Shown here piece by piece: positions 8,821 through 16,255 of a DNA stretch of 39,357 bases. A program made the position numbers and the translations under genes. Numbering within the stretch: position 1 is the stretch's first letter; the number at the start of each line of letters is the position of its first letter. The notes under the pieces were generated by a model. It ran no database searches. It was not told the DNA's origin and saw only the letters and a program-made list of their open reading frames with translations. This stretch comes from a virus: positions 1 through 39,357 of the IMG/VR virus record IMGVR_UViG_3300042561_000996; one strand, written 5' to 3'.

Positions 8821-9317
8821 TAGACCGTTCTGTAGACTGGCTGGACTCGGATAACGTGATTGCCCGCAGTTGCGTTAAGTGCTGCGCCGGTGTTATGCGT
8901 AACAAACAAAACAAATTTAGGAGGCACTGACCCGAACAATCGAGCAATCGAAACGCCTGCAAAGTAGTAATCTTCGTCGTTCGTCGCCACTGTCGAAAGC
9001 TCGTCGACCAACCGGCAAACCGAACTATTTTTGATGCTTGGCAGGCTGATCGTTTCATCCGAATTTGTGCCGTCAAAAACATCGGGCCACGATGTTCCAT
9101 CAAAGGAAGCAACCGCCCAAATCTGAATTGAACGCGATGCGGTTGGGCTTGTCCCTGTTGTGATCTTGCCACTAATGAGGTAGTCAAGCATCTTATCGGT
9201 CGTGTTGTCGATCGCTGCCGATTCTCGACCGGCCAGCAGGTTTGTGTCGCTGGCAAGCGATGCAAGGGTGATCGTTAAATCGAAGGCTGAACCGTAGGCA
9301 ATTTTGATATCGGGCAT
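8820..9317 (-). CDS. Putative tail-tip structural protein
   Basis: This 165-residue protein is beta-rich with a SIQIWAVASFDGTSWPDVFDG segment and a closing HVIRVQPVYRTV. I know similar unnamed virion proteins upstream of phage LamG or fibre genes, but not a defined family. It abuts the preceding gene (TAAATG) and overlaps the LamG gene by TAATG. A structural role is inferred from the neighbourhood. Confidence 0.6.
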   Translation of the reverse strand: MPDIKIAYGSAFDLTITLASLASDTNLLAGRESAAIDNTTDKMLDYLISGKITTGTSPTASRSIQIWAVASFDGTSWPDVFDGTNSDETISLPSIKNSSVCRLVDELSTVATNDEDYYFAGVSIARLFGSVPPKFVLFVTHNTGAALNATAGNHVIRVQPVYRTV

Positions 9318-9761
9318 TTACTGAACCCCCATTTTCCTTCGAGCGTTTTGGACCAAGCCGACGCCAATTTCGGGCAAGCCTACCGATTCAGTCCACCTGA
9401 TTGTCTGATCTGCCAAAGCTAGCAGTTCATCGGCCATCGCTTGCGTAGCGAATTGACACTGGACCAAGGCTTGCACCATTCCGCGCGTAGCGGGTAAATC
9501 CATGTCGACCGTCTGGAGTCTTGGCGAATTGATATACTCCAGGATGTTAATTGCTGTTTCCTGGCATGGATGATTCCCGTTCGTTCTCGCTAGCTCCAAC
9601 TTGGCCCTGTAGCCGTTCCTCGATGAATGCTCTACCACCATCCAAAGGTCAACAGGCTTTCGAATTGTCACCGTCTTGGCATTGATAGCATCCGCTGCCG
9701 ATTGGTCGCTTAGGCTTGCGTATTCGGGCCTTAAAAGCTCGTCGATTAGTGCTTGGCTCAT
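9318..9761 (-). CDS. Hypothetical protein of the fibre cluster
   Basis: This 147-residue protein is soluble and mostly helical, opening with IDELLRPEYASLSDQSAADA, a pattern I associate with small phage proteins encoded beside tail fibres. No catalytic motif is visible. It overlaps the upstream membrane protein gene by four bases (ATGA). It may be a structural or assembly factor; the role is unknown. Confidence 0.6.
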   Translation of the reverse strand: MSQALIDELLRPEYASLSDQSAADAINAKTVTIRKPVDLWMVVEHSSRNGYRAKLELARTNGNHPCQETAINILEYINSPRLQTVDMDLPATRGMVQALVQCQFATQAMADELLALADQTIRWTESVGLPEIGVGLVQNARRKMGVQ

Positions 9762-10006
9762 TTTTGCTCCTTGCTAATAGCCGTCAGATTGCCTTTTAGC
9801 TCGTAGTACATTTTCCAAATCTCGTCACGGTCTTTTTTGCATTCCATGAATTCCTTGGAAACCATATCGACAAGCTCTTTGCCTTTGGTGGCATCGCGGT
9901 AATAGAGGTGGACGATCGCGCCTGCCATCGCACCGCCTGCCGTGGTAATTATCCCAAGCAGAAGGTTGTCGTTGGACGTTATCTGAGCCAAGAAAAACCA
10001 ACTCAT
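9758..10006 (-). CDS. One-helix membrane protein, lysis region
   Basis: This 82-residue protein has one hydrophobic segment at about residues 14-36 (LLLGIITTAGGAMAGAIVHLYY) followed by a charged, probably coiled-coil tail. The shape fits a small holin, a pinholin regulator or a virion membrane anchor. Its ATG overlaps the upstream thioredoxin-like gene (ATGA). Membership in the lysis block is inferred from several similar neighbours. Confidence 0.6.
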   Translation of the reverse strand: MSWFFLAQITSNDNLLLGIITTAGGAMAGAIVHLYYRDATKGKELVDMVSKEFMECKKDRDEIWKMYYELKGNLTAISKEQK

Positions 10007-10503
10007 CTCAACGCCTCCGCTGCTTGCTCAAGGGTTGTGTAACCTGTCAACGTCGCTTTTTTGTCGCCTGATTCGATTTCAAAAGTCGGCGTTAGCCCGT
10101 AGCTGTGCACTTCGACAATGCCAACCGCCCAGCCCGCATCCATAAAGCGTTGCATTTCGCACCGCTTCCATTTCTCGCAAGGGGGGCAGTTCTTCGACAC
10201 GAAAATCAGTATTTCGCGTTTGGTCTTTTCGTGGGGCTTGTCCGAGGGGCTTGGCATGGGGTCAACCTTTTTGTTGGCGTCGGCAATATGGTTTTCTGCC
10301 AGAGACCTAGCGAGCGATATCGAAACCGCCGCGTCCTTTGCTGCGTCAAGAATCATTGAGTCTTTAGCCTTTGCGACCTCCTCAATCAACGCCGACGAAT
10401 CGGGCAAATCGCATTGAGTAGGATCCTTAGCCGGTTCGCTACAAAACCAAAACAACCCAAGCAACAAAACGACCATAATTACCGGCCCTCCTTTTTCGTT
10501 CAT
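10003..10503 (-). CDS. Membrane-anchored thioredoxin-like protein (CPPC)
   Basis: This 166-residue protein has an N-terminal hydrophobic anchor (residues 8-21), a helical spacer and a thioredoxin-like domain from about residue 96. The active-site motif is C106-P-P-C109 in FVSKNCPPCEKW, with a cis-proline equivalent at T138-P139 in GLTPTFEI. The topology places the redox domain outside the cytoplasm if the anchor is a signal anchor. Thioredoxin-fold proteins reduce or rearrange disulfides. A membrane-anchored one in a phage late operon is unusual, and the same phage encodes a tail protein with 39 cysteines. Confidence 0.8.
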   Translation of the reverse strand: MNEKGGPVIMVVLLLGLFWFCSEPAKDPTQCDLPDSSALIEEVAKAKDSMILDAAKDAAVSISLARSLAENHIADANKKVDPMPSPSDKPHEKTKREILIFVSKNCPPCEKWKRCEMQRFMDAGWAVGIVEVHSYGLTPTFEIESGDKKATLTGYTTLEQAAEALR

Positions 10504-10504
10504 C

Positions 10505-10795
10505 CTAAGACCCCGCCTGCAAGGAATCGGGCCTCGTTTTTCTTACGCAATTCGCCCAAGCTTTTTCGGCCAAGTCTTTGAATTTAGCCTCTTCGCTTGG
10601 GTGGACATAAACGGTTGTTCTGTGGATGTTTGATAAGAACGATCCTAGCGAAACTCCTTCGCATTTTTCGATCTTCAAAACCCCGAAACGAGCGTAGGTT
10701 TTCAGTTGCTCTAAGCTTGCGTTGGCCGTGCTAGTTTCGCCCGGCTTGGGGCAATTGCCGCCAGTGGACCATTGATGGGAATTGATGTGGTTCAT
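10505..10795 (-). CDS. Hypothetical protein
   Basis: This 96-residue protein has no recognisable domain. A central stretch, FLSNIHRTTVYVHPSEEAKFKDLAEKAW, suggests a mixed alpha/beta fold. Its ATG overlaps the stop of the peptidase gene (ATGA), and it lies one base before the thioredoxin-like gene, so the three are probably co-translated. Function is unknown. Confidence 0.55.
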   Translation of the reverse strand: MNHINSHQWSTGGNCPKPGETSTANASLEQLKTYARFGVLKIEKCEGVSLGSFLSNIHRTTVYVHPSEEAKFKDLAEKAWANCVRKTRPDSLQAGS

Positions 10796-11610
10796 CCTAG
10801 CGGCCTGTCTTTCATCCAAGATACCGCCCTTGGTCCTGGCGTCGACAAGTCCGATACGCCGACGATAGAAGTGTATTCGTGTCTACAAAGTTGGTCGATT
10901 ACCGAAGGGGCAATTTCAGTCCCAAAGTCTCCGTGGCTGTTGATTCGCCAAATGTAGTTCCGGCCCTTGGTGTCTTTGCGTTTGGAGTAGCCGAGCCACG
11001 CGGTAGCATGTCCACCGCCACCGCGAAGGCTGATCGACCTGAGTACGCCATCGCTGGCGTAGAACGAATCATTCCAGAGCGTCCCGGTATGAACCGCGCC
11101 AACGCCGCTAGCTAGATACTGGAAGATTGCATCATACGAATCTAGCCAAGTGTGCGAACGGATCTTGAACTGCCCCGCCTTGGTCCGCATCGCATCGGTA
11201 ACGATCGTTCGAGCGTTGTTTGGATAGGGTGTCCTATAGGGCAAATCCGACTCAGGCAGCATCCCGATCGTAGAGGCCGCCTTAAGCCCACCGCTGATCG
11301 TCGAGCCTGTATCGCGACCTAACAAGCCATCAAGCCGCTGAGTCTCCAGGTAAGCAAATAGCGTTGATAGCTGCCGCTCTGCCGAGAAGCCACCTTGGGC
11401 CAATGCCCAAACGTACTCGCAAGCATTGGCAAGGCTGAAACCTTGGCAGGATCCCATGTTGCCCTGCTTATCGTGCCGCATCATTGGTCGAGGGTCGATT
11501 TCCTCGGGTGCGTTGAAATCCCCAACGCGAAACCCAAGCTCGGTCGATGTCGCTCGGATTTTGTCGCGGTCCTCGATTGCTGGGTTGTAGCCTGTGAAAA
11601 ATTCACTCAT
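10792..11610 (-). CDS. Papain-like (C1-type) cysteine peptidase
   Basis: This 272-residue protein has the papain triad in order: Q49 and C55 in KQGNMGSCQGFSLANA, H201 in GGGGHATAWLGY, and N224 in YIWRINSHGDFGTE. No signal peptide is obvious. The gene sits in the envelope and lysis block, where an endolysin would be expected, and I find no lysozyme, amidase or transglycosylase elsewhere in the genome. It could act as the endolysin, degrade a proteinaceous cell surface or process virion proteins. ATG at 11610 overlaps the upstream stop (ATGAGTGA). Confidence 0.85.
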   Translation of the reverse strand: MSEFFTGYNPAIEDRDKIRATSTELGFRVGDFNAPEEIDPRPMMRHDKQGNMGSCQGFSLANACEYVWALAQGGFSAERQLSTLFAYLETQRLDGLLGRDTGSTISGGLKAASTIGMLPESDLPYRTPYPNNARTIVTDAMRTKAGQFKIRSHTWLDSYDAIFQYLASGVGAVHTGTLWNDSFYASDGVLRSISLRGGGGHATAWLGYSKRKDTKGRNYIWRINSHGDFGTEIAPSVIDQLCRHEYTSIVGVSDLSTPGPRAVSWMKDRPLG

Positions 11611-11758
11611 CGTCTGCAACCGCCTCTAAAAAATCGAGTTGGTCGATACAGAACTCGAAAAATGAATCGAGAAGAATTTTGACGATCGCCAGGGGGGCTA
11701 GCGCAACAAAAAGCACTGCGTAAACCGTCCAAGCCGCGTACCGCCTTGCCCGCTTCAT
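11603..11758 (-). CDS. Small membrane protein (51 aa)
   Basis: This 51-residue protein starts MKRARRYAAW, has one membrane segment (about residues 11-32) and an acidic C-terminus (LEAVADDE). Its ATG (11758) overlaps the stop of the gene before it (ATGA) and has GGAGG seven bases upstream, so it is well supported despite its size. The positive-in, one-helix design fits a holin or antiholin of the lysis set. Confidence 0.7.
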   Translation of the reverse strand: MKRARRYAAWTVYAVLFVALAPLAIVKILLDSFFEFCIDQLDFLEAVADDE

Positions 11759-11997
11759 TCGCCATCCTCCAGCCCTCTTGGGTCGCCTGGGCCAAGCGTG
11801 CCATCGGTCAGTATATCGTATTTGATATGGTCAAGCTTTGCGGCCCCCATCGGCTTATCGCTTCTCTTGGGTCGCATTGAGTAGCCTGCGTAGGCACTGC
11901 CTGCCGCGATCGCCGCGAGAAACGCCCCCACACCGAAAGGCCCGGCCCATAGGACCAATTGAACGATGTACCAAGTGATTAACCCGATTTCAGTCAT
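11755..11997 (-). CDS. Membrane protein, possible holin
   Basis: This 80-residue protein has a long hydrophobic N-terminal half (residues 5-40), which could form one or two membrane helices (LITWYIVQLVLWAGPFGVGAF, then AAIAAGSAYAGY), followed by a soluble tail rich in D and G. Size and topology suit a holin. It overlaps both neighbours (TAATG upstream, ATGA downstream). No sequence family is recognised. Confidence 0.6.
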   Translation of the reverse strand: MTEIGLITWYIVQLVLWAGPFGVGAFLAAIAAGSAYAGYSMRPKRSDKPMGAAKLDHIKYDILTDGTLGPGDPRGLEDGE

Positions 11998-12206
11998 TAC
12001 TTCCGCCTCCCGATTTCATCCATGCCGACAATCTTTTCGAGTCGCAACAGTCGCTCGTTGGTCTTTTCAGTGTAGTAGCAAACGTAGCCAAACGTGAAAA
12101 CTGTAATTGCCGCAAGAAAAAGCAGGATCGGCGTGAGGTTATCTTCGACGCCAGCAATGCTTTCGGCCTGTGCTGGTTTAGTAACTGGGGCTTTTGCGTC
12201 GCTCAT
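11997..12206 (-). CDS. One-helix membrane protein
   Basis: This 69-residue protein has one membrane segment (LTPILLFLAAITVFTFGYVC, about residues 24-43) and a C-terminal coiled-coil-like tail (TNERLLRLEKIV). It starts immediately after the stop of the gene before it and overlaps the next by TAATG. It belongs to the series of small membrane proteins that begins the late operon; a lysis or envelope role is inferred. Confidence 0.6.
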   Translation of the reverse strand: MSDAKAPVTKPAQAESIAGVEDNLTPILLFLAAITVFTFGYVCYYTEKTNERLLRLEKIVGMDEIGRRK

Positions 12207-12587
12207 CTACCACGCACCCGCTATTTCTCTGTTGATTTTTGCTATCTCAGATTCCTTACCCGCAAACGTCACGGGCAATTTTAACTCATCGATCGCCGTG
12301 TAGACTTTGTTCATTGCTTCGATTCGCTTGGCTCCGGCATTCTCCTCAATGAACTTGGTCCATTGCTCTTGGTTGGCGATTTCGCCCGCTTCGATCTTCG
12401 CTGCCGCATCGAGGAAGGCTTGCTTGTACGCCGCGCGAATGCTTGGAATCGTCGACCGGACAACCGCAGTTACCGCCGCCGTAGATGGATCACCCCCTCC
12501 CTTTGGTTGTTGGTTGACCACGTAGAGGACAAGCCCCGCGACGATCACCCAAGGAATCCAGTTGTCTTTTTTCGCTGCCATCGTCAC
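12207..12587 (-). CDS. Membrane-anchored helical protein
   Basis: This 126-residue protein has an N-terminal anchor (IPWVIVAGLVLYVVNQ) and a long helical domain with repeated charged heptads (AAAKIEAGEIANQEQW). It resembles in shape an inner-membrane spanin, but no paired outer lipoprotein lies beside it. The start is GTG (12587) in TAGTG, or the ATG six bases later. Function is unknown. Confidence 0.55.
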   Translation of the reverse strand: MTMAAKKDNWIPWVIVAGLVLYVVNQQPKGGGDPSTAAVTAVVRSTIPSIRAAYKQAFLDAAAKIEAGEIANQEQWTKFIEENAGAKRIEAMNKVYTAIDELKLPVTFAGKESEIAKINREIAGAW

Positions 12588-12754
12588 TAGTAGACCTTGT
12601 GCTTTTGCGTGGGGTCGAAATCCGCTAGGATTTCATGCAGTTGCCGAGAGTCAATCTTGCCGTCGCTGTAGGCCCTGCAAATCAGCCTAGATATCTGCCG
12701 ATTCCACAATCGATGCGTTAACCGCAGTATCAATTTTTCTAGCTTCGCTTTCAT
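12587..12754 (-). CDS. Small basic hypothetical protein
   Basis: This 55-residue basic protein has a long N-terminal helix (KLEKLILRLTHRLWNRQI) and ends TQKHKVY. I chose ATG 12754 because GGAG lies six bases upstream; upstream in-frame ATG (12766) and TTG (12781) starts are possible. It joins the next gene through TAGTG. No family is recognised. Confidence 0.5.
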   Translation of the reverse strand: MKAKLEKLILRLTHRLWNRQISRLICRAYSDGKIDSRQLHEILADFDPTQKHKVY

Positions 12755-12827
12755 CCGTCTCTCCATTTTGCCCCCTGCCAACTCACCGAGCCCCTATTTG
12801 CTTGGTAAAGTTCGGGTTGGCTAGGGG

Positions 12828-13199
12828 TTATTCGTCGTCGTCGTCGAACATCTCAACCAGCAAAGGGACCTCAACGGTTTCTTTAAATTCGCCTGCGTTA
12901 TAGGCTGCCAGTAGCATGGTTTGCATCGGGACCAACTGATAAGCGTATGCCGTCAAATAGCCGTTGTCTTTGGCCCATTTCCAGGCCTTTATCGCCAACT
13001 GCACAAGCGCGAAAATCAGTGCTAATGTGGCCGGATCCATGAACTTCATAGTTGGCTTGCCGTTGCGATACTCAACAAAAAGCTTTCGTCTTAGCGACCG
13101 CTTGGCTTTTAGTTCGTTGCCGTCCGCGTCGGCGTAGCACTCGGCGAAAGTCGCTTCGTGGTTCTTGGTGGCCTCCTGGAGCCGTTCTAAGAAATTCAC
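12828..13199 (-). CDS. Membrane-associated hypothetical protein
   Basis: This 123-residue protein has a charged N-terminal half, a central hydrophobic helix (PATLALIFALVQLAIKAW, about residues 56-73) and an unusually acidic end (FDDDDE). It overlaps the preceding small membrane gene by four bases. A role in lysis or at the envelope is suggested only by position. Confidence 0.55.
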   Translation of the reverse strand: MNFLERLQEATKNHEATFAECYADADGNELKAKRSLRRKLFVEYRNGKPTMKFMDPATLALIFALVQLAIKAWKWAKDNGYLTAYAYQLVPMQTMLLAAYNAGEFKETVEVPLLVEMFDDDDE

Positions 13200-13384
13200 T
13201 TTGCCACCTCATCGGGTTTGGGCACGGGTCGAACCGAATCGCCAACAATCCAAGCCGCGACAACCCAAACAAGTTCTTGAATCTGATCTTCGGACAGTGG
13301 TAGGCGATCCTTCAATACGACAACGGCAACCGTAGCCGCTGCCGCCCAAAATCGCTTGCTTTTGAAAAGCTCTGAAAGGTTCAT
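13196..13384 (-). CDS. Holin-like membrane protein, first gene of the late operon
   Basis: This 62-residue protein has two short hydrophobic segments (RFWAAAATVAVVVLK and IQELVWVVAAWIVGDS) joined by a polar turn with PLSEDQ. Small phage proteins of this shape, ending WIVGDSVR, are common near lysis genes. The ATG at 13384 has AAGGAG seven bases upstream, and a promoter candidate lies 20 bases further up, so this is likely the first gene transcribed late. Confidence 0.65.
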   Translation of the reverse strand: MNLSELFKSKRFWAAAATVAVVVLKDRLPLSEDQIQELVWVVAAWIVGDSVRPVPKPDEVAK

Positions 13385-13403
13385 GGTTTTTCTCCTTTCC
13401 AAC

Positions 13404-13432
13404 ATCTTATCCCCAGTCAAGGGGCTTGACAA
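13404..13432 (-). promoter_or_regulatory. Candidate late promoter
   Basis: On the minus strand TTGTCA (13432-13427) is followed after 17 bases by TAAGAT (13409-13404). The -35 matches the sigma-70 consensus at five of six positions and the -10 at four of six. The spacer contains CCCCTTGACTGGGG, a short palindrome that could be an operator. The site lies in the only gap between the resolvase and the lysis genes, at the expected switch from replication to late genes. Confidence 0.6.
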
Positions 13433-13462
13433 TCACCGGGGCCCTAAATTTCGCTTTTGCCG

Positions 13463-13969
13463 CTATTTGCCTGCCTTATTCCTCAAGTCCTCGATCCAAA
13501 ACTGCCCAAGGTCAAAAACATCCGCCGAGTACACCGCCACGCCAAGAGCCGCCCAGTAGTGGGTTGCGACGCCGTAGAGTTTGCCCGGTTGTTTCTTGGT
13601 GCCGACCGGCCCGAAGCGATCGATAAGGGCCTGCCGGACGTTGGCATCCTTGGCCTTCATTGAATTACACAGGTGCAGCTTAACCGCTCGCCGCGGGACA
13701 AGTCGAAGGGGTCTTTCGAAGTCCGAAAGCAACGATGCAAACCAGCCGATGCCCGCTACAGTCCGAAATGTCTCTTGGCCGACCGCCATGCCGAAGCATT
13801 CTATCCATTCGATAGAAACATGGTCGACTTCGCGAAGCAAGCCTTTGAGCCCGTATGTAGTGATCCGAAAAGCCGGAATCGATTCAAGCCTGATAACCTT
13901 TTCCGCTTCGGCATCCCACCAAACAAACGCGCTCTCGACCGGTCCGGGGTCAATGCCTAGATAGATCAT
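13463..13969 (-). CDS. RuvC-like Holliday junction resolvase
   Basis: This 168-residue protein has an RNase H-type fold: D7 in YLGIDPGP, E54 and E57 in SIEWIECFG, and D108 in AKDANVRQALIDRFG, followed by YGVATHYWAALGVA at the place of the last metal-binding helix. Small phage RuvC-like enzymes resolve branched replication intermediates before packaging. It overlaps the preceding small basic gene by four bases and closes the replication block. Confidence 0.82.
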   Translation of the reverse strand: MIYLGIDPGPVESAFVWWDAEAEKVIRLESIPAFRITTYGLKGLLREVDHVSIEWIECFGMAVGQETFRTVAGIGWFASLLSDFERPLRLVPRRAVKLHLCNSMKAKDANVRQALIDRFGPVGTKKQPGKLYGVATHYWAALGVAVYSADVFDLGQFWIEDLRNKAGK

Positions 13970-14142
13970 TCGCCCACCTCCTTTCGTCGCTTGCGGTTGG
14001 CTCTAATCGCCGCCCGAACAATTTGATAGCCGCGATCAAGGGCCTTGGCGTAGGTCGATCGCTTTATGCGGTTGCGATAATCATCCGCTTTCCGACCCCA
14101 CATAGCACGCCTACCGATTTTTCTTGCTTGCCTGAGTTTCAT
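13966..14142 (-). CDS. Small basic phage protein (MKLRQARKI type)
   Basis: This 58-residue, strongly basic protein begins MKLRQARKIGRRAMWGRK. I recognise the layout from many small phage proteins of unknown role that start with KLRQAKKI and are rich in R, K and Y. The ATG at 14142 has GAGG seven bases upstream; ATGs at 14163 and 14172 are in frame but have weaker sites. Nucleic-acid binding is likely from charge alone. Confidence 0.6.
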   Translation of the reverse strand: MKLRQARKIGRRAMWGRKADDYRNRIKRSTYAKALDRGYQIVRAAIRANRKRRKEVGE

Positions 14143-14162
14143 TCGCCTGCCTCGATTCGGCA

Positions 14163-14555
14163 TTAGTCCCATTGTCCACTCAGCTCTTGATGCTCATTGA
14201 TGCAAAGAAAAGGGAATCGCTCCAGTTCTTCGATCGTGCAATAGCGATGGAATTGGCCGCAATTGGATCCAAAATGATATTCGCGGTTTGGCCCTTTGAC
14301 GATCGAAAGGATAGCCCCTTCCGTTCCGTGTCGATCATGCCCAGGAGAAACAAATCGCACCGCATCGCCGACCTTGATGGGCTCGCTCGAACTATGCGGG
14401 ATTTCCGGACAGCTGGACGGCTCGACGGGTCGGCACTGCCCCCTGCCAGCCCAAAACCAGTTTTCATCGCCTCCCCCTGTCACTTTGATTAGGTTTTCGC
14501 ATGGTTCAATCACCTTGCACAATACCCAAACCCAGTCGCCTTTTTTGTAGTTCAC
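14163..14555 (-). CDS. Protein with two SH3-like (KOW-type) segments
   Basis: This 130-residue protein has two similar beta-barrel-like segments, YKKGDWVWVLCKVIE near the N-terminus and IKVGDAVRFVSPGHDRHGTEG in the middle, each resembling small SH3/KOW modules. I chose GTG 14555 because GGAGG lies eight bases upstream and the junction is GTGA. An ATG at 14606 with AAGGA nine bases upstream would add 17 residues and extend the overlap with the gene before it. Function is unknown. Confidence 0.6.
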   Translation of the reverse strand: MNYKKGDWVWVLCKVIEPCENLIKVTGGGDENWFWAGRGQCRPVEPSSCPEIPHSSSEPIKVGDAVRFVSPGHDRHGTEGAILSIVKGPNREYHFGSNCGQFHRYCTIEELERFPFLCINEHQELSGQWD

Positions 14556-14734
14556 TTTCCCGCCCTCCGTGCTGGATGGTTTTTGTTTGTTAGTTTGTTG
14601 ATCCATTGCTTTTGTTCCTTATTTCGCTTTTGTAAATACTTCACCTGCAATTTAAGCCGGTACACTTTGTCCCGGAGGTTGCGGGTCTTTTCGTCGTCGT
14701 CAGTCTTACTTGCCTTCATGCTTGATTCAATCAT
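14552..14734 (-). CDS. Small coiled-coil protein
   Basis: This 60-residue protein is dominated by a basic coiled coil (DKVYRLKLQVKYLQKRNKEQ). The ATG at 14734 overlaps the stop of the gene before it (ATGATTGA); another ATG at 14719 is possible. Neither has a strong ribosome site, so translation probably depends on coupling. Function is unknown. Confidence 0.5.
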   Translation of the reverse strand: MIESSMKASKTDDDEKTRNLRDKVYRLKLQVKYLQKRNKEQKQWINKLTNKNHPARRAGK

Positions 14735-14939
14735 CGTCGACGATAGCCGAAAGGGCCTTAAGTTGATACTGATCAAACTCTTGGTTTTCTCTAAGCATCA
14801 TCGAGGTTGCAATCTCAAAAGATCTGCGGGCCATGTAGTGATCGCCCTCAAAATCTTTTCGATCACTAATCAATCCAGACAACGCCGCCTCTGCGTACCG
14901 CCTGAATTGTTCCCTGTCTTCCATTTGCTGTTTGTTCAT
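14727..14939 (-). CDS. Hypothetical protein after the helicase
   Basis: This 70-residue acidic helical protein ends AIVDDD. It starts at TAATG on the helicase stop, so it is co-translated with the helicase. A helicase partner is conceivable because of this position, but there is no motif to support it. Confidence 0.5.
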   Translation of the reverse strand: MNKQQMEDREQFRRYAEAALSGLISDRKDFEGDHYMARRSFEIATSMMLRENQEFDQYQLKALSAIVDDD

Positions 14940-16255
14940 TAAAATGCCCCATTGTAATTAGTCAACTCCGATCCAACCTTAAACTCCCGGTCCCCGGTCG
15001 AGTACACAGCACCGCGCCGCATGCTCAATTCGGTCTTGCTCATTTCGCCATCGCGAAATTTGGCTATGTAAACATCCATCTTTTCCGCCGCTCGATCCTC
15101 CCGATGTAAAAGCATTACGATATCCGAATCCTCTTCGATCGAACCAGATTCCTTTAAGTGCGATAGCGTTGGGGCCTCACCCTCTGCCGCCCTGCCGACC
15201 TGAGCCAATACAACAATCGGGATGTTAAGCTGCTTGCTCATTCTGCAAATCTCGTTGGACACGTGCGAGACTTGTAGCCGCCGGTCGCTGATTTCCCTTG
15301 GGGCCTTTATTAACTGGATGTAGTCGATAACAACCAACTTGCACCCCCTTCGGGCAATGTCAGTTCTGATTCTGGATTCAATAGCCGCAATGGTAGCCCC
15401 TGGCTTATGCCAAAACTCCATCGGGCATAAATGGTGGTCCGCTGCCACCGCAAGCATTTCGTTTAGCTGGGCATCCGTGTAGGTCGATTGGTTTATGTCG
15501 CTAGCCTTGAGGCTTGTCCCTCTGAGCATAAAACGCAATGCGAACTGCCGGAAGCTCATTTCAAGACTGACGAATAGCGTCGGCTCGTTTCGGTCCCTTG
15601 CTGGCCTCAATGCAATTTCCGCCCCTACTGCCGATTTGCCGATCGACGGCCGCGCCCCGATGGTGATGTACCCCGCTGGCAATCCACCGAATAGCGATTC
15701 ATCGAGCCTTTCAATCCCAGTCGCAAAAACCGAAGTTGTTTTAGACTGCCGGTTTTCTTCGCACTGCTCCAAGAATTCATCAAGCACCAAGCCTAGCCGC
15801 TTTTGCTCGACGCCTGCCCCGTCAATGATAGTCGACGCTGCCGACATTTCGCCAGCGAACTCGACCGGGTCGAATTCATCGCCCTCGCACTGCTTCGCTA
15901 GATCGTCAATAACGCGCCGAAGCTTTCGCCTCTGAGACGCCTTAGCGACTTGCTCGGCGTAGTACTGAACGTGGTGAGGCATCCCTTCGGCCATAAGCTC
16001 AACAAGCCTAGAAACGCCACCTACGAGGTCTAGCACCTTAATCCGGTCTAGTTCCGCTGCAATGTTCGTTGCGTTAAGCGGGACTGCTTTTTTGAGCAAA
16101 GCTTGAATCGCGAAGAACACTTGAGAAAAACCGATCGAAACAAAGTCGGTAGCTGCTACGTACTCTTGGGCGATGTAGATCGCCTCAGGCTTGACAATCA
16201 GAGCCCCGATTAGGTTTTCTTCGTCCTTGATGCATCGGGCGGTTTTTTCGGTCAT
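14939..16255 (-). CDS. Replicative DNA helicase, DnaB-like
   Basis: This 438-residue protein has the DnaB N-terminal helical domain (DEENLIGALI at 11-20) and the RecA-type motor. Walker A is GARPSIGKS (200-208), followed by SLEM (230-233), Walker B LVVIDYIQL (307-315), the H3/H4 region QVGRAAEGEAPTLSHLKESG and the arginine-finger region MRRGAVYS. It unwinds DNA at the phage fork. It overlaps the initiator-like gene by TAATG. No primase or DNA polymerase gene is recognisable, so the phage presumably uses the host replisome. Confidence 0.93.
   Translation of the reverse strand: MTEKTARCIKDEENLIGALIVKPEAIYIAQEYVAATDFVSIGFSQVFFAIQALLKKAVPLNATNIAAELDRIKVLDLVGGVSRLVELMAEGMPHHVQYYAEQVAKASQRRKLRRVIDDLAKQCEGDEFDPVEFAGEMSAASTIIDGAGVEQKRLGLVLDEFLEQCEENRQSKTTSVFATGIERLDESLFGGLPAGYITIGARPSIGKSAVGAEIALRPARDRNEPTLFVSLEMSFRQFALRFMLRGTSLKASDINQSTYTDAQLNEMLAVAADHHLCPMEFWHKPGATIAAIESRIRTDIARRGCKLVVIDYIQLIKAPREISDRRLQVSHVSNEICRMSKQLNIPIVVLAQVGRAAEGEAPTLSHLKESGSIEEDSDIVMLLHREDRAAEKMDVYIAKFRDGEMSKTELSMRRGAVYSTGDREFKVGSELTNYNGAF

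Noticed and set aside
11607-11765. A frame starting MANEAGKAVRG in the 11.7 kb region
   Set aside because: The alternative frame (MKRARRYAAW, 11603-11758) has a membrane helix, a better ribosome site and ATGA coupling at both ends, so it is the more credible gene.
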